Source: Mycolicibacterium xanthum
Lineage (GTDB): Bacteria > Actinomycetota > Actinomycetes > Mycobacteriales > Mycobacteriaceae
NCBI RefSeq assembly: GCF_019710635.1
Contig: NZ_JAIFZS010000029.1
Location: forward strand, 1 to 64,000
Length of the DNA: 64,000 nt
Direction of reading: 5' to 3'
Shown here: in pieces, positions 43,305 to 52,517 of the stretch
How the letters are laid out: every line of letters starts with the position of its first letter
Numbering within the stretch: position 1 is the first letter of the stretch
The notes under the pieces: model-generated
What the model was told of the DNA's origin: nothing
Database searches by the model: none
Seen by the model: only the letters and a program-made list of their open reading frames with translations
Position numbers and translations under genes: made by a program

Positions 43305-44702
43305 TCAGACGATCCGGTCGATGATGAGCGGACGCTCCGCCGGTGCTGCGTCCCCGACGTCATACGCGCCGTCGAGTTCGGACAATGCTGCCCCGAAACG
43401 CTCCGGAGTGTCGGAGTAGAGGGTGAACAGCGGCTCGCCGGCCGCGACCGGTTCGCCCGGTCTGCGGTGGATGCGCAGGCCCGCGCCGAACTGCACGCGC
43501 TCGCCCGGCGCCGAGCGGCCCGCCCCGAGCCGCCACACCGCCAGACCCACTGCCATCGCGTCGATGTCACCCATCGTGCCACCCCGCGGCGCGCTGATGG
43601 TCTCGGAGTGCGCACCCAGCGGCAGGCCGTCGGCCGACAGCGCCGCCACGTCCCCGCCCTGGGCGGCGACGAGGTCGCGGAACCGGTCCATCGCCGATCC
43701 GTCGCGCAGCGTCTGCGCCGGGTCGACGGCGTCCAGCCCGGCGGCGTCGAGCATCTCTCGGGCCAGGGCCAGCGTCAGCTCCACGACATCGGCCGGCCCA
43801 CCGCCGGCCAGCACCTCGAGCGACTCGACGACCTCCACCGAGTTACCGACGGTACGCCCGAGCGGGACGTTCATGTCCGTCAGCAGCGCCCGGGTGTCCA
43901 GGCCATGCTCGGTGCCCAGGTCGACCATCGTGCGAGCCAGCTCGCGCGACTCCGCCTCGGTGGCCAGGAACGCCCCGGACCCGACCTTGGTGTCGAGTAC
44001 CAGCGCACGGGTGCCCTCGGCGATCTTCTTGCTCATCACCGAGCTGGCGATCAGCGGCAGCGACTCGGTGGTTCCGGTGACGTCGCGCAGCGCGTAGATC
44101 TTGCGGTCGGCGGGCGCGAGCTCACCCGCGGCGAAGATGGCCGCGCCGAGATCGCGCAACTGTTGCCGGATCTGGGCCTGGGAGATCTCGGCGGTGAACC
44201 CCGGGATGGACTCCAGCTTGTCCAGCGTGCCGCCGGTGTGGCCGAGCCCGCGCCCGGCGGCCTGCGGCACCGCCCCGCCGCAGGCCATCACCACCGGCAC
44301 CAGCGGGATGGTGATCTTGTCGCCGACCCCGCCGGTGGAGTGCTTGTCGACCAGGGCCAGCGGCCGGCCGTCGCGACGCAGGTCGGTGAAGTCCATCCGC
44401 TCGCCGGAGTCGACCATCGCGGCAGTCCACCGGGCGATCTCGGCGGTGGTCATGCCCTTCAGGAAGATCGCCATCAGCAGCGCCGACATCTGCGCGTCGG
44501 CGACCCGGCCGTGGGTGTAGGCGTCGATGACCCAGTCGATGGCGGCGTCGGAGAGCACCCCGCCGTCACGTTTGGTCCGGATGACCGTCGGAGCGTCGAA
44601 GGACGCGACACCCGGCCCGGGAGCGTCGAAGGACGCGACAGTCGACCCAGGAGCGTCGGACGACGAGGGGACGTCGAAGGACGAGGGGACGTCGGAGGTC
44701 AT
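43305..44702 (-). CDS. deoA: thymidine phosphorylase
   Basis: The 465-residue protein has [10 protein letters not shown] (phosphate site), the [15 protein letters not shown] signature and SSVMSKK. It phosphorolyses thymidine and deoxyuridine. The first ~35 residues are unusual: Ser/Asp/Ala/Pro-rich repeats such as [10 protein letters not shown] before the conserved [14 protein letters not shown], made by a 30-bp DNA repeat. The ATG at 44702 overlaps the cdd stop by four bases, supporting this start, although a start within the repeats cannot be ruled out. Confidence 0.93.
   Translation of the reverse strand: MTSDVPSSFDVPSSSDAPGSTVASFDAPGPGVASFDAPTVIRTKRDGGVLSDAAIDWVIDAYTHGRVADAQMSALLMAIFLKGMTTAEIARWTAAMVDSGERMDFTDLRRDGRPLALVDKHSTGGVGDKITIPLVPVVMACGGAVPQAAGRGLGHTGGTLDKLESIPGFTAEISQAQIRQQLRDLGAAIFAAGELAPADRKIYALRDVTGTTESLPLIASSVMSKKIAEGTRALVLDTKVGSGAFLATEAESRELARTMVDLGTEHGLDTRALLTDMNVPLGRTVGNSVEVVESLEVLAGGGPADVVELTLALAREMLDAAGLDAVDPAQTLRDGSAMDRFRDLVAAQGGDVAALSADGLPLGAHSETISAPRGGTMGDIDAMAVGLAVWRLGAGRSAPGERVQFGAGLRIHRRPGEPVAAGEPLFTLYSDTPERFGAALSELDGAYDVGDAAPAERPLIIDRIV
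44588..44690 (-). repeat. 30-bp in-frame minisatellite at the deoA 5' end
   Basis: A 30-bp unit (plus-strand GGAGCGTCGAAGGACGCGAC then a variable end) is repeated about three times with decay, adding ten-residue blocks to the N-terminus of thymidine phosphorylase. On the plus strand it reads G-A-S-K-D-A-T-x-x-P, recalling the lhr repeat. Confidence 0.75.
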
Positions 44703-45106
44703 GACGGCCGGACCCGGGCCAGGTCGTCGGGGCCGAACGCGTCGGGCAGCAGGTCGCCCAGCGGCTTGGGGCCGTCGGGATGATCGATGAGCATGTCGGG
44801 TCCCCCGTGTTCGAGAAGCACCTGCCGACAGCGGCCGCACGGCATCAGCGCATTGCCCGTGGCGTCGACCACCGCCAGCGCGACCAGTCGGCCGCCGCCG
44901 GTGGAATGTAGCGCGCACGCCACAGCACACTCGGCACAGAGACCTAGGCCATATGAGACATTCTCCACATTGCAGCCGACCACCAGTCGATGGTCGTCGA
45001 CCAGCGCCGCCGCCCCCACCGGAAATCGCGAATACGGTGCATATGCGCTGCGGGACGCCTCGATTGCCTTGTCCCTCAGTAACTTCCAGTCGATATCGAT
45101 CGTCAC
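44699..45106 (-). CDS. cdd: cytidine deaminase
   Basis: The 135-residue enzyme has the CDA signature: GCNVENVSYGLGLCAECA with the zinc Cys and catalytic Glu, and PCGRCRQ with the other two zinc cysteines. It deaminates cytidine and deoxycytidine. A GTG at 45106, preceded by GAGGTGGA, gives an N-terminus like the family; a GTG at 45124 would add six residues. It heads the cdd-deoA-add operon and is divergent from sdhC. Confidence 0.93.
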   Translation of the reverse strand: MTIDIDWKLLRDKAIEASRSAYAPYSRFPVGAAALVDDHRLVVGCNVENVSYGLGLCAECAVACALHSTGGGRLVALAVVDATGNALMPCGRCRQVLLEHGGPDMLIDHPDGPKPLGDLLPDAFGPDDLARVRPS

Positions 45107-45343
45107 TTCCACCTCGCTGAGCACACTTCTGAATGCATTCCGAAATCCCGTCCGTCGCCGCCCGGTCCTGGATAGGTAGACCTAACTAAGCCTCGTGAGC
45201 ACCCTGATCGGCTCCACGCTAGTTCGATAACCCGCACGTGGGGGTTTAGAGTCGCCCCGAGGTTTGGGGCAGGGGTCCGGGCCGTGCCTGTTGGGGCCAG
45301 TGTGATCCCGCCGCGAGCGTCCACCGATGGCGTTGGAGGCCAG
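45107..45343. promoter_or_regulatory. divergent cdd / sdhCDAB promoter region
   Basis: This 237-base gap must drive both operons. ATAGGTAGACCTAACTAAG at 45172-45190 partly resembles an IdeR iron box (about 12 of 19 positions against the palindromic consensus as I recall it), so iron control of succinate dehydrogenase is conceivable but weakly supported. GGAGG at about 45334-45338 is the sdhC ribosome site. Confidence 0.4.
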
Positions 45344-45775
45344 ATGAGCACTCAGACACCGAGTCTGACACCGGGAAGCGGCGAAGCACCCGCGCCCCGG
45401 TCGAGTCGGCGCACCTTCTACCGCGGCGACCCGGGCATGTGGTCCTGGGTGCTGCACCGCATCACCGGCGCCACGATCTTCTTCTTCCTGTTCGTCCACG
45501 TGCTGGACACCGCGTTGGTGCGGGTGAGCCCCGAGGCCTACAACGAGGTCATCGACACCTACAAGACCCCGATCGTCGGCCTCATGGAGGTCGGCCTGGT
45601 CGCCGCGGTGCTCTACCACGCGCTGAACGGGGTGCGGGTCATCCTGATCGACTTCTGGCAGCACGGCCCCAGGTACCAGAAGCTGATGCTGTGGATCGTC
45701 GCCGGCGTCTGGCTGGCCGTGATGATCCCGGCGCTGGGCGTGCTGGGCATGCACATGGTGGAGCGGTTCCTGTGA
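45344..45775 (+). CDS. sdhC: succinate dehydrogenase cytochrome b subunit
   Basis: The 143-residue membrane anchor has three transmembrane helices and the SdhC signature WSWVLHRITGA, with haem-ligand histidines in FVHVLDTAL and LYHALNGVR. It anchors the catalytic subunits and reduces quinone. The ATG at 45344 is chosen for the GGAGG six bases upstream; more upstream in-frame codons lack one. Its stop overlaps sdhD (GTGA). Confidence 0.94.
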   Translation: MSTQTPSLTPGSGEAPAPRSSRRTFYRGDPGMWSWVLHRITGATIFFFLFVHVLDTALVRVSPEAYNEVIDTYKTPIVGLMEVGLVAAVLYHALNGVRVILIDFWQHGPRYQKLMLWIVAGVWLAVMIPALGVLGMHMVERFL

Positions 45776-46272
45776 CCACTTCCGAGCATTCGAAAGGACG
45801 GGCCGAGAACCCGTACGACCACATCAGCGATCGCGGCGGCCCCGCGCCGGTGCTGCAGACCAGCTACGACCGGCCCGCCAGCCTGGACAACCCGCGCGCG
45901 CCGCGGCGCGGCGGCGGAATGCCCAACTTCGAGAAGTACACCTGGCTGTTCATGCGCTTCTCGGGCATCGTCCTGGTCTTCCTGGCGCTGGGCCACCTGT
46001 TCATCATGCTGATGTGGGACGACGGGGTGTACCGCATCGACTTCAACTACGTCGCGCAGCGCTGGTCCTCGCCGTTCTGGCAGACCTGGGACCTGCTGCT
46101 GCTGTGGCTGGCCCAGCTGCACGGCGGCAACGGGATGCGCACCATCATCGCCGACTACAGCCGCAAGGACTCCACGAAGTTCTGGCTCAACACGTTGCTC
46201 GCGCTGTCGATGGCGTTCACGCTGGTGTTGGGTACCTACGTGCTGCTGACCTTCGACGCGACCATCTCTTGA
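45772..46272 (+). CDS. sdhD: succinate dehydrogenase hydrophobic subunit
   Basis: The 166-residue protein has a hydrophilic ~55-residue N-terminus and three transmembrane helices with the conserved RFSG, GHLFIM and LLLLWLAQLHGGNGMR segments. The GTG start overlaps the sdhC stop by four bases. With sdhC it forms the membrane part of complex II. Confidence 0.92.
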   Translation: MTTSEHSKGRAENPYDHISDRGGPAPVLQTSYDRPASLDNPRAPRRGGGMPNFEKYTWLFMRFSGIVLVFLALGHLFIMLMWDDGVYRIDFNYVAQRWSSPFWQTWDLLLLWLAQLHGGNGMRTIIADYSRKDSTKFWLNTLLALSMAFTLVLGTYVLLTFDATIS

Positions 46273-46294
46273 TTCTCTCCAGGGAGCCACGACA

Positions 46295-48088
46295 GTGATT
46301 CAGGAACATCGCTACGACGTCGTCATCGTCGGCGCGGGCGGCGCCGGCATGCGCGCCGCGGTGGAGGCTGGCCCCCGCGCCCGCACCGCGGTGCTGACCA
46401 AGCTCTACCCGACCCGCAGCCACACCGGCGCGGCCCAGGGCGGCATGTGCGCCGCGCTGGCCAACGTCGAAGAGGACAACTGGGAGTGGCACACCTTCGA
46501 CACCGTCAAGGGCGGTGACTACCTGGCCGACCAGGACGCCGTCGAGATCATGGCCAAGGAGGCCATCGACGCGGTGCTCGACCTGGAGAAGATGGGGATG
46601 CCGTTCAACCGCACCCCGGAGGGCCGCATCGACCAGCGCCGGTTCGGCGGGCACACCCGCGACCACGGCAAGGCCCCGGTGCGCCGGGCCTGTTACGCCG
46701 CCGACCGCACCGGCCACATGATCCTGCAGACGCTCTACCAGAACTGCGTCAAGCATGACGTCGAGTTCTTCAACGAGTTCTACGCGCTGGACATCACGCT
46801 GACCGAGACGCCGTCGGGCCCGGTGGCCACCGGCGTCGTCGCCTACGAGCTGGCGACCGGCGACATTCATGTCTTCCACGCCAAGGCAATCGTCTTCGCC
46901 ACCGGCGGTTCGGGCCGGATGTACAAGACCACCTCCAACGCCCACACGCTGACCGGCGACGGGCTGGGCATCATCTTCCGCAAGGGACTTCCGCTGGAGG
47001 ACATGGAGTTTCACCAGTTCCACCCGACCGGCCTGGCGGGCCTGGGGATCCTCATCTCCGAGGCGGTGCGCGGCGAGGGCGGGCGGCTGCTCAACGGCGA
47101 GGGCGAGCGCTTCATGGAGCGCTACGCGCCGACGATCGTCGACCTGGCGCCGCGTGACATCGTGGCGCGCTCGATGGTTCTCGAGGTGCTCGAGGGCCGC
47201 GGCGCCGGCCCCAACAAGGACTACGTCTACATCGACGTGCGGCACCTCGGCGAGGACGTGCTGGAGGCCAAGCTGCCCGACATCACCGAGTTCGCGCGCA
47301 CCTATCTGGGCGTGGACCCGGTCAAGGAGCTCGTCCCGGTGTACCCGACGTGCCACTACGTGATGGGCGGCATCCCGACGACGGTCAACGGCCAGGTGCT
47401 GGCCGACAACACCACGATCATCCCCGGCCTGTACGCCGCGGGCGAGTGCGCGTGCGTGTCGGTGCACGGCGCCAACCGGCTGGGCACCAACTCGCTGCTG
47501 GACATCAACGTCTTCGGGCGCCGCGCCGGCATCGCCGCCGCGAACTACGCACTGGGACACGACTTCGTCGACCTGCCGGAGAACCCCGCGAGCATGGTGA
47601 TCGACTGGGTCGGCGACATCCTCTCCGAGGCCGGCAACGAGCGCGTCGCCGACATCCGCGGCGCGCTGCAGCAGTCGATGGACAACAACGCCGCGGTGTT
47701 CCGCACCGAGGAGACGCTCAAGCAGGCGCTGACCGACATCCACGCGCTCAAGGAGCGGTACTCCCGAATCACCGTGCACGACAAGGGCAAGCGCTACAAC
47801 AGCGACCTGCTCGAGGCCATCGAGCTCGGCTTCCTGCTGGAGCTGGCCGAGGTCACCGTCGTGGGTGCGTTGAACCGCAAGGAATCCCGCGGCGGGCACG
47901 CCCGCGAGGACTATCCCAACCGCGACGACACCAACTACATGCGCCACACCATGGCCTACAAGGTTCCAGGGGGTGGGAGCGAAGCGACTGGGGGGACTGG
48001 TCAAGCCCCGGGCCTGCTGGCCGACATCCGGCTGGACTACAAGCCCGTGGTGCAGACCCGGTACGAACCGATGGAACGGAAGTACTGA
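46295..48088 (+). CDS. sdhA: succinate dehydrogenase flavoprotein subunit
   Basis: The 597-residue subunit has the FAD motif IVGAGGAGMRAA, the SHTGAAQGG histidine for covalent FAD, and HPTG and RGEGG in the active site. The GTG start follows a CAGGGAGCC ribosome site. Near the C-terminus, between HTMAYK and LLADIRLDYKP, there are about a dozen extra Gly/Ser/Ala/Thr-rich residues (GGGSEATGGTGQAPG) not found in the family form I recall; they come from a G-rich DNA insertion at about 47970-48010. Reading continues in frame, so the enzyme is probably functional. Confidence 0.95.
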   Translation: MIQEHRYDVVIVGAGGAGMRAAVEAGPRARTAVLTKLYPTRSHTGAAQGGMCAALANVEEDNWEWHTFDTVKGGDYLADQDAVEIMAKEAIDAVLDLEKMGMPFNRTPEGRIDQRRFGGHTRDHGKAPVRRACYAADRTGHMILQTLYQNCVKHDVEFFNEFYALDITLTETPSGPVATGVVAYELATGDIHVFHAKAIVFATGGSGRMYKTTSNAHTLTGDGLGIIFRKGLPLEDMEFHQFHPTGLAGLGILISEAVRGEGGRLLNGEGERFMERYAPTIVDLAPRDIVARSMVLEVLEGRGAGPNKDYVYIDVRHLGEDVLEAKLPDITEFARTYLGVDPVKELVPVYPTCHYVMGGIPTTVNGQVLADNTTIIPGLYAAGECACVSVHGANRLGTNSLLDINVFGRRAGIAAANYALGHDFVDLPENPASMVIDWVGDILSEAGNERVADIRGALQQSMDNNAAVFRTEETLKQALTDIHALKERYSRITVHDKGKRYNSDLLEAIELGFLLELAEVTVVGALNRKESRGGHAREDYPNRDDTNYMRHTMAYKVPGGGSEATGGTGQAPGLLADIRLDYKPVVQTRYEPMERKY

Positions 48089-48867
48089 TGACGATCGCTC
48101 CCGAGGCCCAGACCAAGGATCCCGAGCTGCCGCCGGTGCCCGACGGCGCGGTGATGGTGACGCTGAAGATCGCCCGGTTCAACCCGGACAACCCCGACGC
48201 CGCCGGCTTCCAGAGCTTCCGGGTGCCGTGCCTGCCCAGCGACCGGCTGCTGAACCTGCTGCACTACGTGAAGTGGTACCTGGACGGGACGCTGACGTTC
48301 CGGCGGTCCTGCGCGCACGGCGTGTGCGGCTCGGATGCGATGCGCATCAACGGTGTCAACCGATTGGCGTGCAAGGTGCTGATGCGCGACATGCTGCCCA
48401 AGAAGGCGGGCAAGCAGCTCACCATCACGATCGAGCCGATCCGCGGCCTGCCGGTGGAGAAGGACCTGATCGTCGACATGGAGCCGTTCTTCGACGCCTA
48501 CCGCGCGATCAAGCCCTACCTGATTACCACCGGCAATCAGCCGACCCGCGAACGGATTCAGAGCCAGACCGACCGGGCGCGCTACGACGACACCACCAAG
48601 TGCATCCTGTGCGCGTGCTGCACCACCAGCTGCCCGGTGTACTGGAACGAGGGGTCCTACTTCGGCCCGGCCGCGATCGTCAACGCACACCGGTTCATCT
48701 TCGACAGCCGCGACGAGGGTGCCGCCGAGCGGCTGGACATCCTCAACGACGTCGACGGGGTGTGGCGCTGCCGGACCACGTTCAACTGCACCGAGGCCTG
48801 CCCGCGCGGCATCCAGGTCACCCAGGCGATCCAGGAGGTCAAGCGCGCGTTGATGTTCGCGCGCTGA
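48088..48867 (+). CDS. sdhB: succinate dehydrogenase iron-sulphur subunit
   Basis: The 259-residue subunit has all three cluster motifs: the [2Fe-2S] set in CAHGVCGSDAMRINGVNRLAC (given in part: CAHGVC), the [4Fe-4S] CILCACCTTSCP, and CRTTFNCTEACP for the [3Fe-4S] cluster. The ATG overlaps the sdhA stop by one base. Its last three codons and stop (FAR, TGA) form the beginning of the first unit of the 59-bp tandem repeat. Confidence 0.95.
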   Translation: MTIAPEAQTKDPELPPVPDGAVMVTLKIARFNPDNPDAAGFQSFRVPCLPSDRLLNLLHYVKWYLDGTLTFRRSCAHGVCGSDAMRINGVNRLACKVLMRDMLPKKAGKQLTITIEPIRGLPVEKDLIVDMEPFFDAYRAIKPYLITTGNQPTRERIQSQTDRARYDDTTKCILCACCTTSCPVYWNEGSYFGPAAIVNAHRFIFDSRDEGAAERLDILNDVDGVWRCRTTFNCTEACPRGIQVTQAIQEVKRALMFAR

Positions 48868-49709
48868 CGAAGGCGGGCGAGGCACGAGCCCGACGAGGAA
48901 GCACGCCATCCAGACCCGCGCGCTGACGAAGGCGGGCGAGGCACGAGCCCGACGAGGAAGCACGCCATCCAGACCCGCGCGCTGACGAAGGCGGGCGAGG
49001 CACGAGCCCGACGAGGAAGCACGCCATCCAGACCCGCGCGCTGACGAAGGCGGGCGAGGCACGAGCCCGACGAGGAAGCACGCCATCCAGACCCGCGCGC
49101 TGACGAAGGCGGGCGAGGCACGAGCCCGACGAGGAAGCACGCCATCCAGACCCGCGCGCTGACGAAGGCGGGCGAGGCACGAGCCCGACGAGGAAGCACG
49201 CCATCCAGACCCGCGCGCTGACGAAGGCGGGCGAGGCACGAGCCCGACGAGGAAGCACGCCATCCAGACCCGCGCGCTGACGAAGGCGGGCGAGGCACGA
49301 GCCCGACGAGGAAGCACGCCATCCAGACCCGCGCGCTGACGAAGGCGGGCGAGGCACGAGCCCGACGAGGAAGCACGCCATCCAGACCCGCGCGCTGACG
49401 AAGGCGGGCGAGGCACGAGCCCGACGAGGAAGCACGCCATCCAGACCCGCGCGCTGACGAAGGCGGGCGAGGCACGAGCCCGACGAGGAAGCACGCCATC
49501 CAGACCCGCGCGCTGACGAAGGCGGGCGAGGCACGAGCCCGACGAGGAAGCACGCCATCCAGACCCGCGCGCTGACGAAGGCGGGCGAGGCACGAGCCCG
49601 ACGAGGAAGCACGCCATCCAGACCCGCGCGCTGACGAAGGCGGGCGAGGCACGAGCCCGACGAGGAAGCACGCCATCGGGTCCGGCGCGCTGACGAAGGC
49701 GGGCGGGGC
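48859..49709. repeat. 59-bp tandem repeat array (VNTR), 14 full units plus a partial one
   Basis: Units begin at 48859 and every 59 bases to 49626, with a partial 15th from 49685. Each starts GCGCGCTGACGAAGGCGGGC and has an inner hairpin CGGGC-N9-GCCCG. All visible units are identical except the last, whose final bases differ. The first overlaps the sdhB stop; the partial last unit runs to the stop of the glycosyltransferase. Fifty-nine is not a multiple of three, so the three frames rotate; on the minus strand none has a stop, giving long spurious open frames. It may act as a series of terminators between two convergent operons and should vary in copy number between strains. Confidence 0.97.
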
Positions 49710-50920
49710 TACAGCTGCGACTCCAGCAGATCCGCGCCCCGGGCCACTCCTCCGGTCGCGGCGAACCCGGCCGACACTGCGGCGGCACCGTCGGTCATCG
49801 TCATCGCCTGCTGCGCCGCCGCGCGCAGCCTGGACACGGTGAGCCGCCGCGCCGGCAGGCGGGTACCGCACCGGGCCATCTCCACCCGGCGCGCGACCTC
49901 GAACTGATCGCGACCGAACGGCACTGCGCAGACCGGGATCCCGCGCCGCAGCGCCTTCTGGGTGATCCCCATGCCGCCATGGGTGATCACACACACCGCC
50001 CGGTCGAGCACCAGCGAATGCGGCACGAACCGGGCCAGCGTGAGACCGGGACGCCGGGTCACCTCCGCACCCCCGCCGGCGGGGCTGGTGGCCACCACGT
50101 GCACGGGTTCACCGGCCAGGGCCTGCACCGCGGCACCAACCAGCGCCTCGTCGGCCTGGCGCACCGAGGACGTGGTCACCAACACGATCGGGGCGTCGAT
50201 GTCGTCGAGCCAGGCCGGGCGATCGGCCGGCGGGTCGAAATCCGCCGGCCCGATCATCGCCACCGAATCTCCCCAATCGGTGCCGGGATACTCGAACGGC
50301 TTTCCGGTGGTCACCAGCATCGCCGGGGCGCGGCGCAACAGTGCGTCGGCAGTGTGCACCGGCGGCAGCCCCAGTGAAGCGCGCACCGGGGCCATCCCGA
50401 CGCGGAACGGCCGGTCGAACACCACCCGGGTGACGCTGCCGACGCCCCAGTCGCGCAGCCGGCCCGCCGGCCCGGGCATCGGCTTCTTGCCGGCGCCGAA
50501 CGGCGGCAGACCCGCGGCCCGCAGGTAGGGGATGAACGGGGAGAACACCGTCCACGGACGCCGGCCCGCCTCGGCGGCCGACATCGCACCCCAACAGTTG
50601 GCGTCGACGACCACCAAGTCGGGATCGACCGTCTGTACCGCGCGGGTGAAGTCGCCGATCTCGAGCCCCGCGCGCTCGGTGAGCACCCGTACGGCGTTGC
50701 TCGCCGAGCGCAACACGCTGGGCGACTCGGCATCCCGCACGGCCTCGATCCGGCGGTCCACCGGCTCGGCTTTGAAACCCAAGCCCCGGCACAGGTCGAC
50801 ACCGTCCGCCAGCGTCCGGGTGTGGATCTCGTGGCCGCGGGCGGCCAGCTCGCCCAGCTGGGCGCAGAACGGGAACAGGTGGCCAATGGCCGGCGCGGTA
50901 TACGCGAGCACTACCGCCAT
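49709..50920 (-). CDS. GT1-family (UGT/MGT-like) glycosyltransferase
   Basis: The 403-residue protein has a GT-B fold: an N-terminal acceptor domain (GHLFPFCAQLGELAARGHE) and a C-terminal donor domain with ITHGGMGITQKALRRGIP and VPFGRDQ in place of the classical PSPG box. It resembles macrolide- and carotenoid-type (CrtX) glycosyltransferases. Position beside idi and the crt genes suggests it may glycosylate a carotenoid end group or related lipid, but the sequence does not prove this. It starts 41 bases from the idi start, in divergent orientation. Confidence 0.85.
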   Translation of the reverse strand: MAVVLAYTAPAIGHLFPFCAQLGELAARGHEIHTRTLADGVDLCRGLGFKAEPVDRRIEAVRDAESPSVLRSASNAVRVLTERAGLEIGDFTRAVQTVDPDLVVVDANCWGAMSAAEAGRRPWTVFSPFIPYLRAAGLPPFGAGKKPMPGPAGRLRDWGVGSVTRVVFDRPFRVGMAPVRASLGLPPVHTADALLRRAPAMLVTTGKPFEYPGTDWGDSVAMIGPADFDPPADRPAWLDDIDAPIVLVTTSSVRQADEALVGAAVQALAGEPVHVVATSPAGGGAEVTRRPGLTLARFVPHSLVLDRAVCVITHGGMGITQKALRRGIPVCAVPFGRDQFEVARRVEMARCGTRLPARRLTVSRLRAAAQQAMTMTDGAAAVSAGFAATGGVARGADLLESQL

Positions 50921-50961
50921 TGCGCACCCATCCGATCCGGGCGCGGCGCCGAATGACTGTC

Positions 50962-51522
50962 ATGACATCGATGGACACCCGGGACATGGTGGTACTTCTC
51001 GACGACGCGGGGACGACGATCGGCACCGCCTCGAAATCGGAGATCCACCACGGGTCGACGCCGCTGCACCTCGCCTTCTCCTGCTACCTGTTCGACGATG
51101 CCGGGTGGGTGCTGCTGACCCGGCGCGCTGTCAGCAAGAAGACGTTCCCGGGGATCTGGACGAACTCGTGCTGCGGCCATCCCGCCCCCGGCGAATCGAT
51201 CGACGCCGCCGTACGGCGCCGGGTGAGCGAAGAACTCGGCGTCGGGATCACCGCCCTGCGCTGCGTCCTGCCGGACTTCCGCTACGTCGCGGTGGCCGCT
51301 GACGGGATCGTCGAGAACGAGGTCTGCCCGGTGTTCTGCGCGCGGGTCACCGGGCCGGTGCGCGCCGACCGCGAGGAGGTCGCCGACTACACCTGGGTGC
51401 CGTGGGATCACCTGCGCGCCGCCGCGGGGCTCGGCTGGGCGATCAGCCCGTGGGCGGTCAAGCAGGTTCCGCTGCTGGCTGCAGAAGGGATCGGACAAGG
51501 CTGTCAGGACCTCAGCTCGTAG
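50962..51522 (+). CDS. idi: isopentenyl-diphosphate delta-isomerase (type 1)
   Basis: The ~186-residue Nudix-fold enzyme has the catalytic Cys in NSCCGHP, the HHGSTPLHLAF N-terminal motif, GESIDAAVRRRVSEELG, and the second catalytic Glu in ENEVCPVF. It interconverts IPP and DMAPP, the prenyl precursors used by crtE. Possible ATG starts are at 50953, 50962 and 50971 with no clear ribosome site. Its end overlaps the convergent Rieske gene by 19 bases. Separate strand, but clearly part of the carotenoid locus. Confidence 0.93.
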   Translation: MTSMDTRDMVVLLDDAGTTIGTASKSEIHHGSTPLHLAFSCYLFDDAGWVLLTRRAVSKKTFPGIWTNSCCGHPAPGESIDAAVRRRVSEELGVGITALRCVLPDFRYVAVAADGIVENEVCPVFCARVTGPVRADREEVADYTWVPWDHLRAAAGLGWAISPWAVKQVPLLAAEGIGQGCQDLSS

Positions 51523-52517
51523 AGTCGCTCGGCGTAGGCCAGGTCGTCGCGCCAGAGCCTGGTCGCAGCGTGACTCATCAGCGGGCGGGTCAGTGGCGAA
51601 GCCACCAGCCCCTTGCCGAAGTGGGGCCGGTCGGAGTGCGCGATCACCGCCTCGACGACGGCGGTGCGGGGCCGCCCGTCAGGACCGACACCGACGGGTG
51701 TGGCATGGGTCTCCACCACGCTGCTTCGCCCTTCACCCTCCACGATGCGCATCACCACGGTGCGCGGACCCGGTGTGGTGAATTCGGCGATGACCGGCAC
51801 CCCCAACCGGCCGATCCGGAACGTCACCTCGACGACGAACTTGTCGAGTTCCTCGGGCAGGTCGGCATCGACGGGCGGCGCGCTGAGCACCCGCAGCCGG
51901 GTGAACGAGTGCGGATGGAACCAGGCGCCGTGCCACGGATCGAGCCGGTTGGACACGATGTCGCGCGGCTCGCACACCCCCTCGAGCCGGGTGACCGCTG
52001 CAATGGCCGGCGCGGGCGGTCGGACCGGCGCGATCGGCGTCGCCGACGGGGCCACGTCGGCGGGCCCGTCGACGCGCACCCAGCACAACACGCCGTCGTC
52101 GTGTGCCGGGTAGGGCTTCCACGTACCGTGCCGACGCCGGCCCAGCCGCAGGCCGTGCCACGGGCACACCAGCTCGCCGCAGTCCACGGAGGCCAGCGCG
52201 AGATCGGCTCCCAGGTGCGGGCAGGCCCGCGGCGCGACCTGCAACGCCCCGTCTGCGGCCCGCCACGCCACCACCTCGCGGCCCGCCACCGTCGTCCCCA
52301 ACGCCGCGTCGGTGACGTCCGAGCTGGCCGCGAAGACGAACCAGTTGCCGCCCGGCCGGTGCTGCGCGCGGGCGTAGGCCGCCTCGATCACCGCGGGATC
52401 GGCGTCCTGCCAGGTCGGGGCCTGGGCCGCCCAGTCCATCGGGGCGAGCACCTCGAACGGCCACGCCTTGGACAGCGAACCGGCCAGCCTGTCCCGCCAG
52501 CGCGAGACCGCGCTCAC
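51504..52517 (-). CDS. Rieske [2Fe-2S] protein of the carotenoid cluster (DUF5914-type)
   Basis: The 337-residue protein has a Rieske motif CPHLGADLA...CPWHGL (CxH-x(n)-CxxH) near residue 100 and a C-terminal domain with EPRDIVSNRLDPWHGAWFHPH, which may bind a mononuclear iron. Such proteins accompany crt genes in several actinobacteria and may modify the carotenoid ring or end group; its reaction is not known to me. The GTG at 52517 overlaps the crtU stop by four bases, so it is translated with the crt operon, as the last gene. Confidence 0.85.
   Translation of the reverse strand: MSAVSRWRDRLAGSLSKAWPFEVLAPMDWAAQAPTWQDADPAVIEAAYARAQHRPGGNWFVFAASSDVTDAALGTTVAGREVVAWRAADGALQVAPRACPHLGADLALASVDCGELVCPWHGLRLGRRRHGTWKPYPAHDDGVLCWVRVDGPADVAPSATPIAPVRPPAPAIAAVTRLEGVCEPRDIVSNRLDPWHGAWFHPHSFTRLRVLSAPPVDADLPEELDKFVVEVTFRIGRLGVPVIAEFTTPGPRTVVMRIVEGEGRSSVVETHATPVGVGPDGRPRTAVVEAVIAHSDRPHFGKGLVASPLTRPLMSHAATRLWRDDLAYAERLYELRS

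Noticed and set aside
48859..49709. CRISPR array
   Set aside because: Units are directly joined with no spacers between them; all 59 bases repeat.
48037..49994. Very long minus-strand open frames with a repeated ARVWMACFLVGLVP-like protein
   Set aside because: They arise because the 59-bp unit has no stop in any minus-strand frame. They run antisense into sdhB, carry no start site of their own, and the same peptide appears in all three frames.
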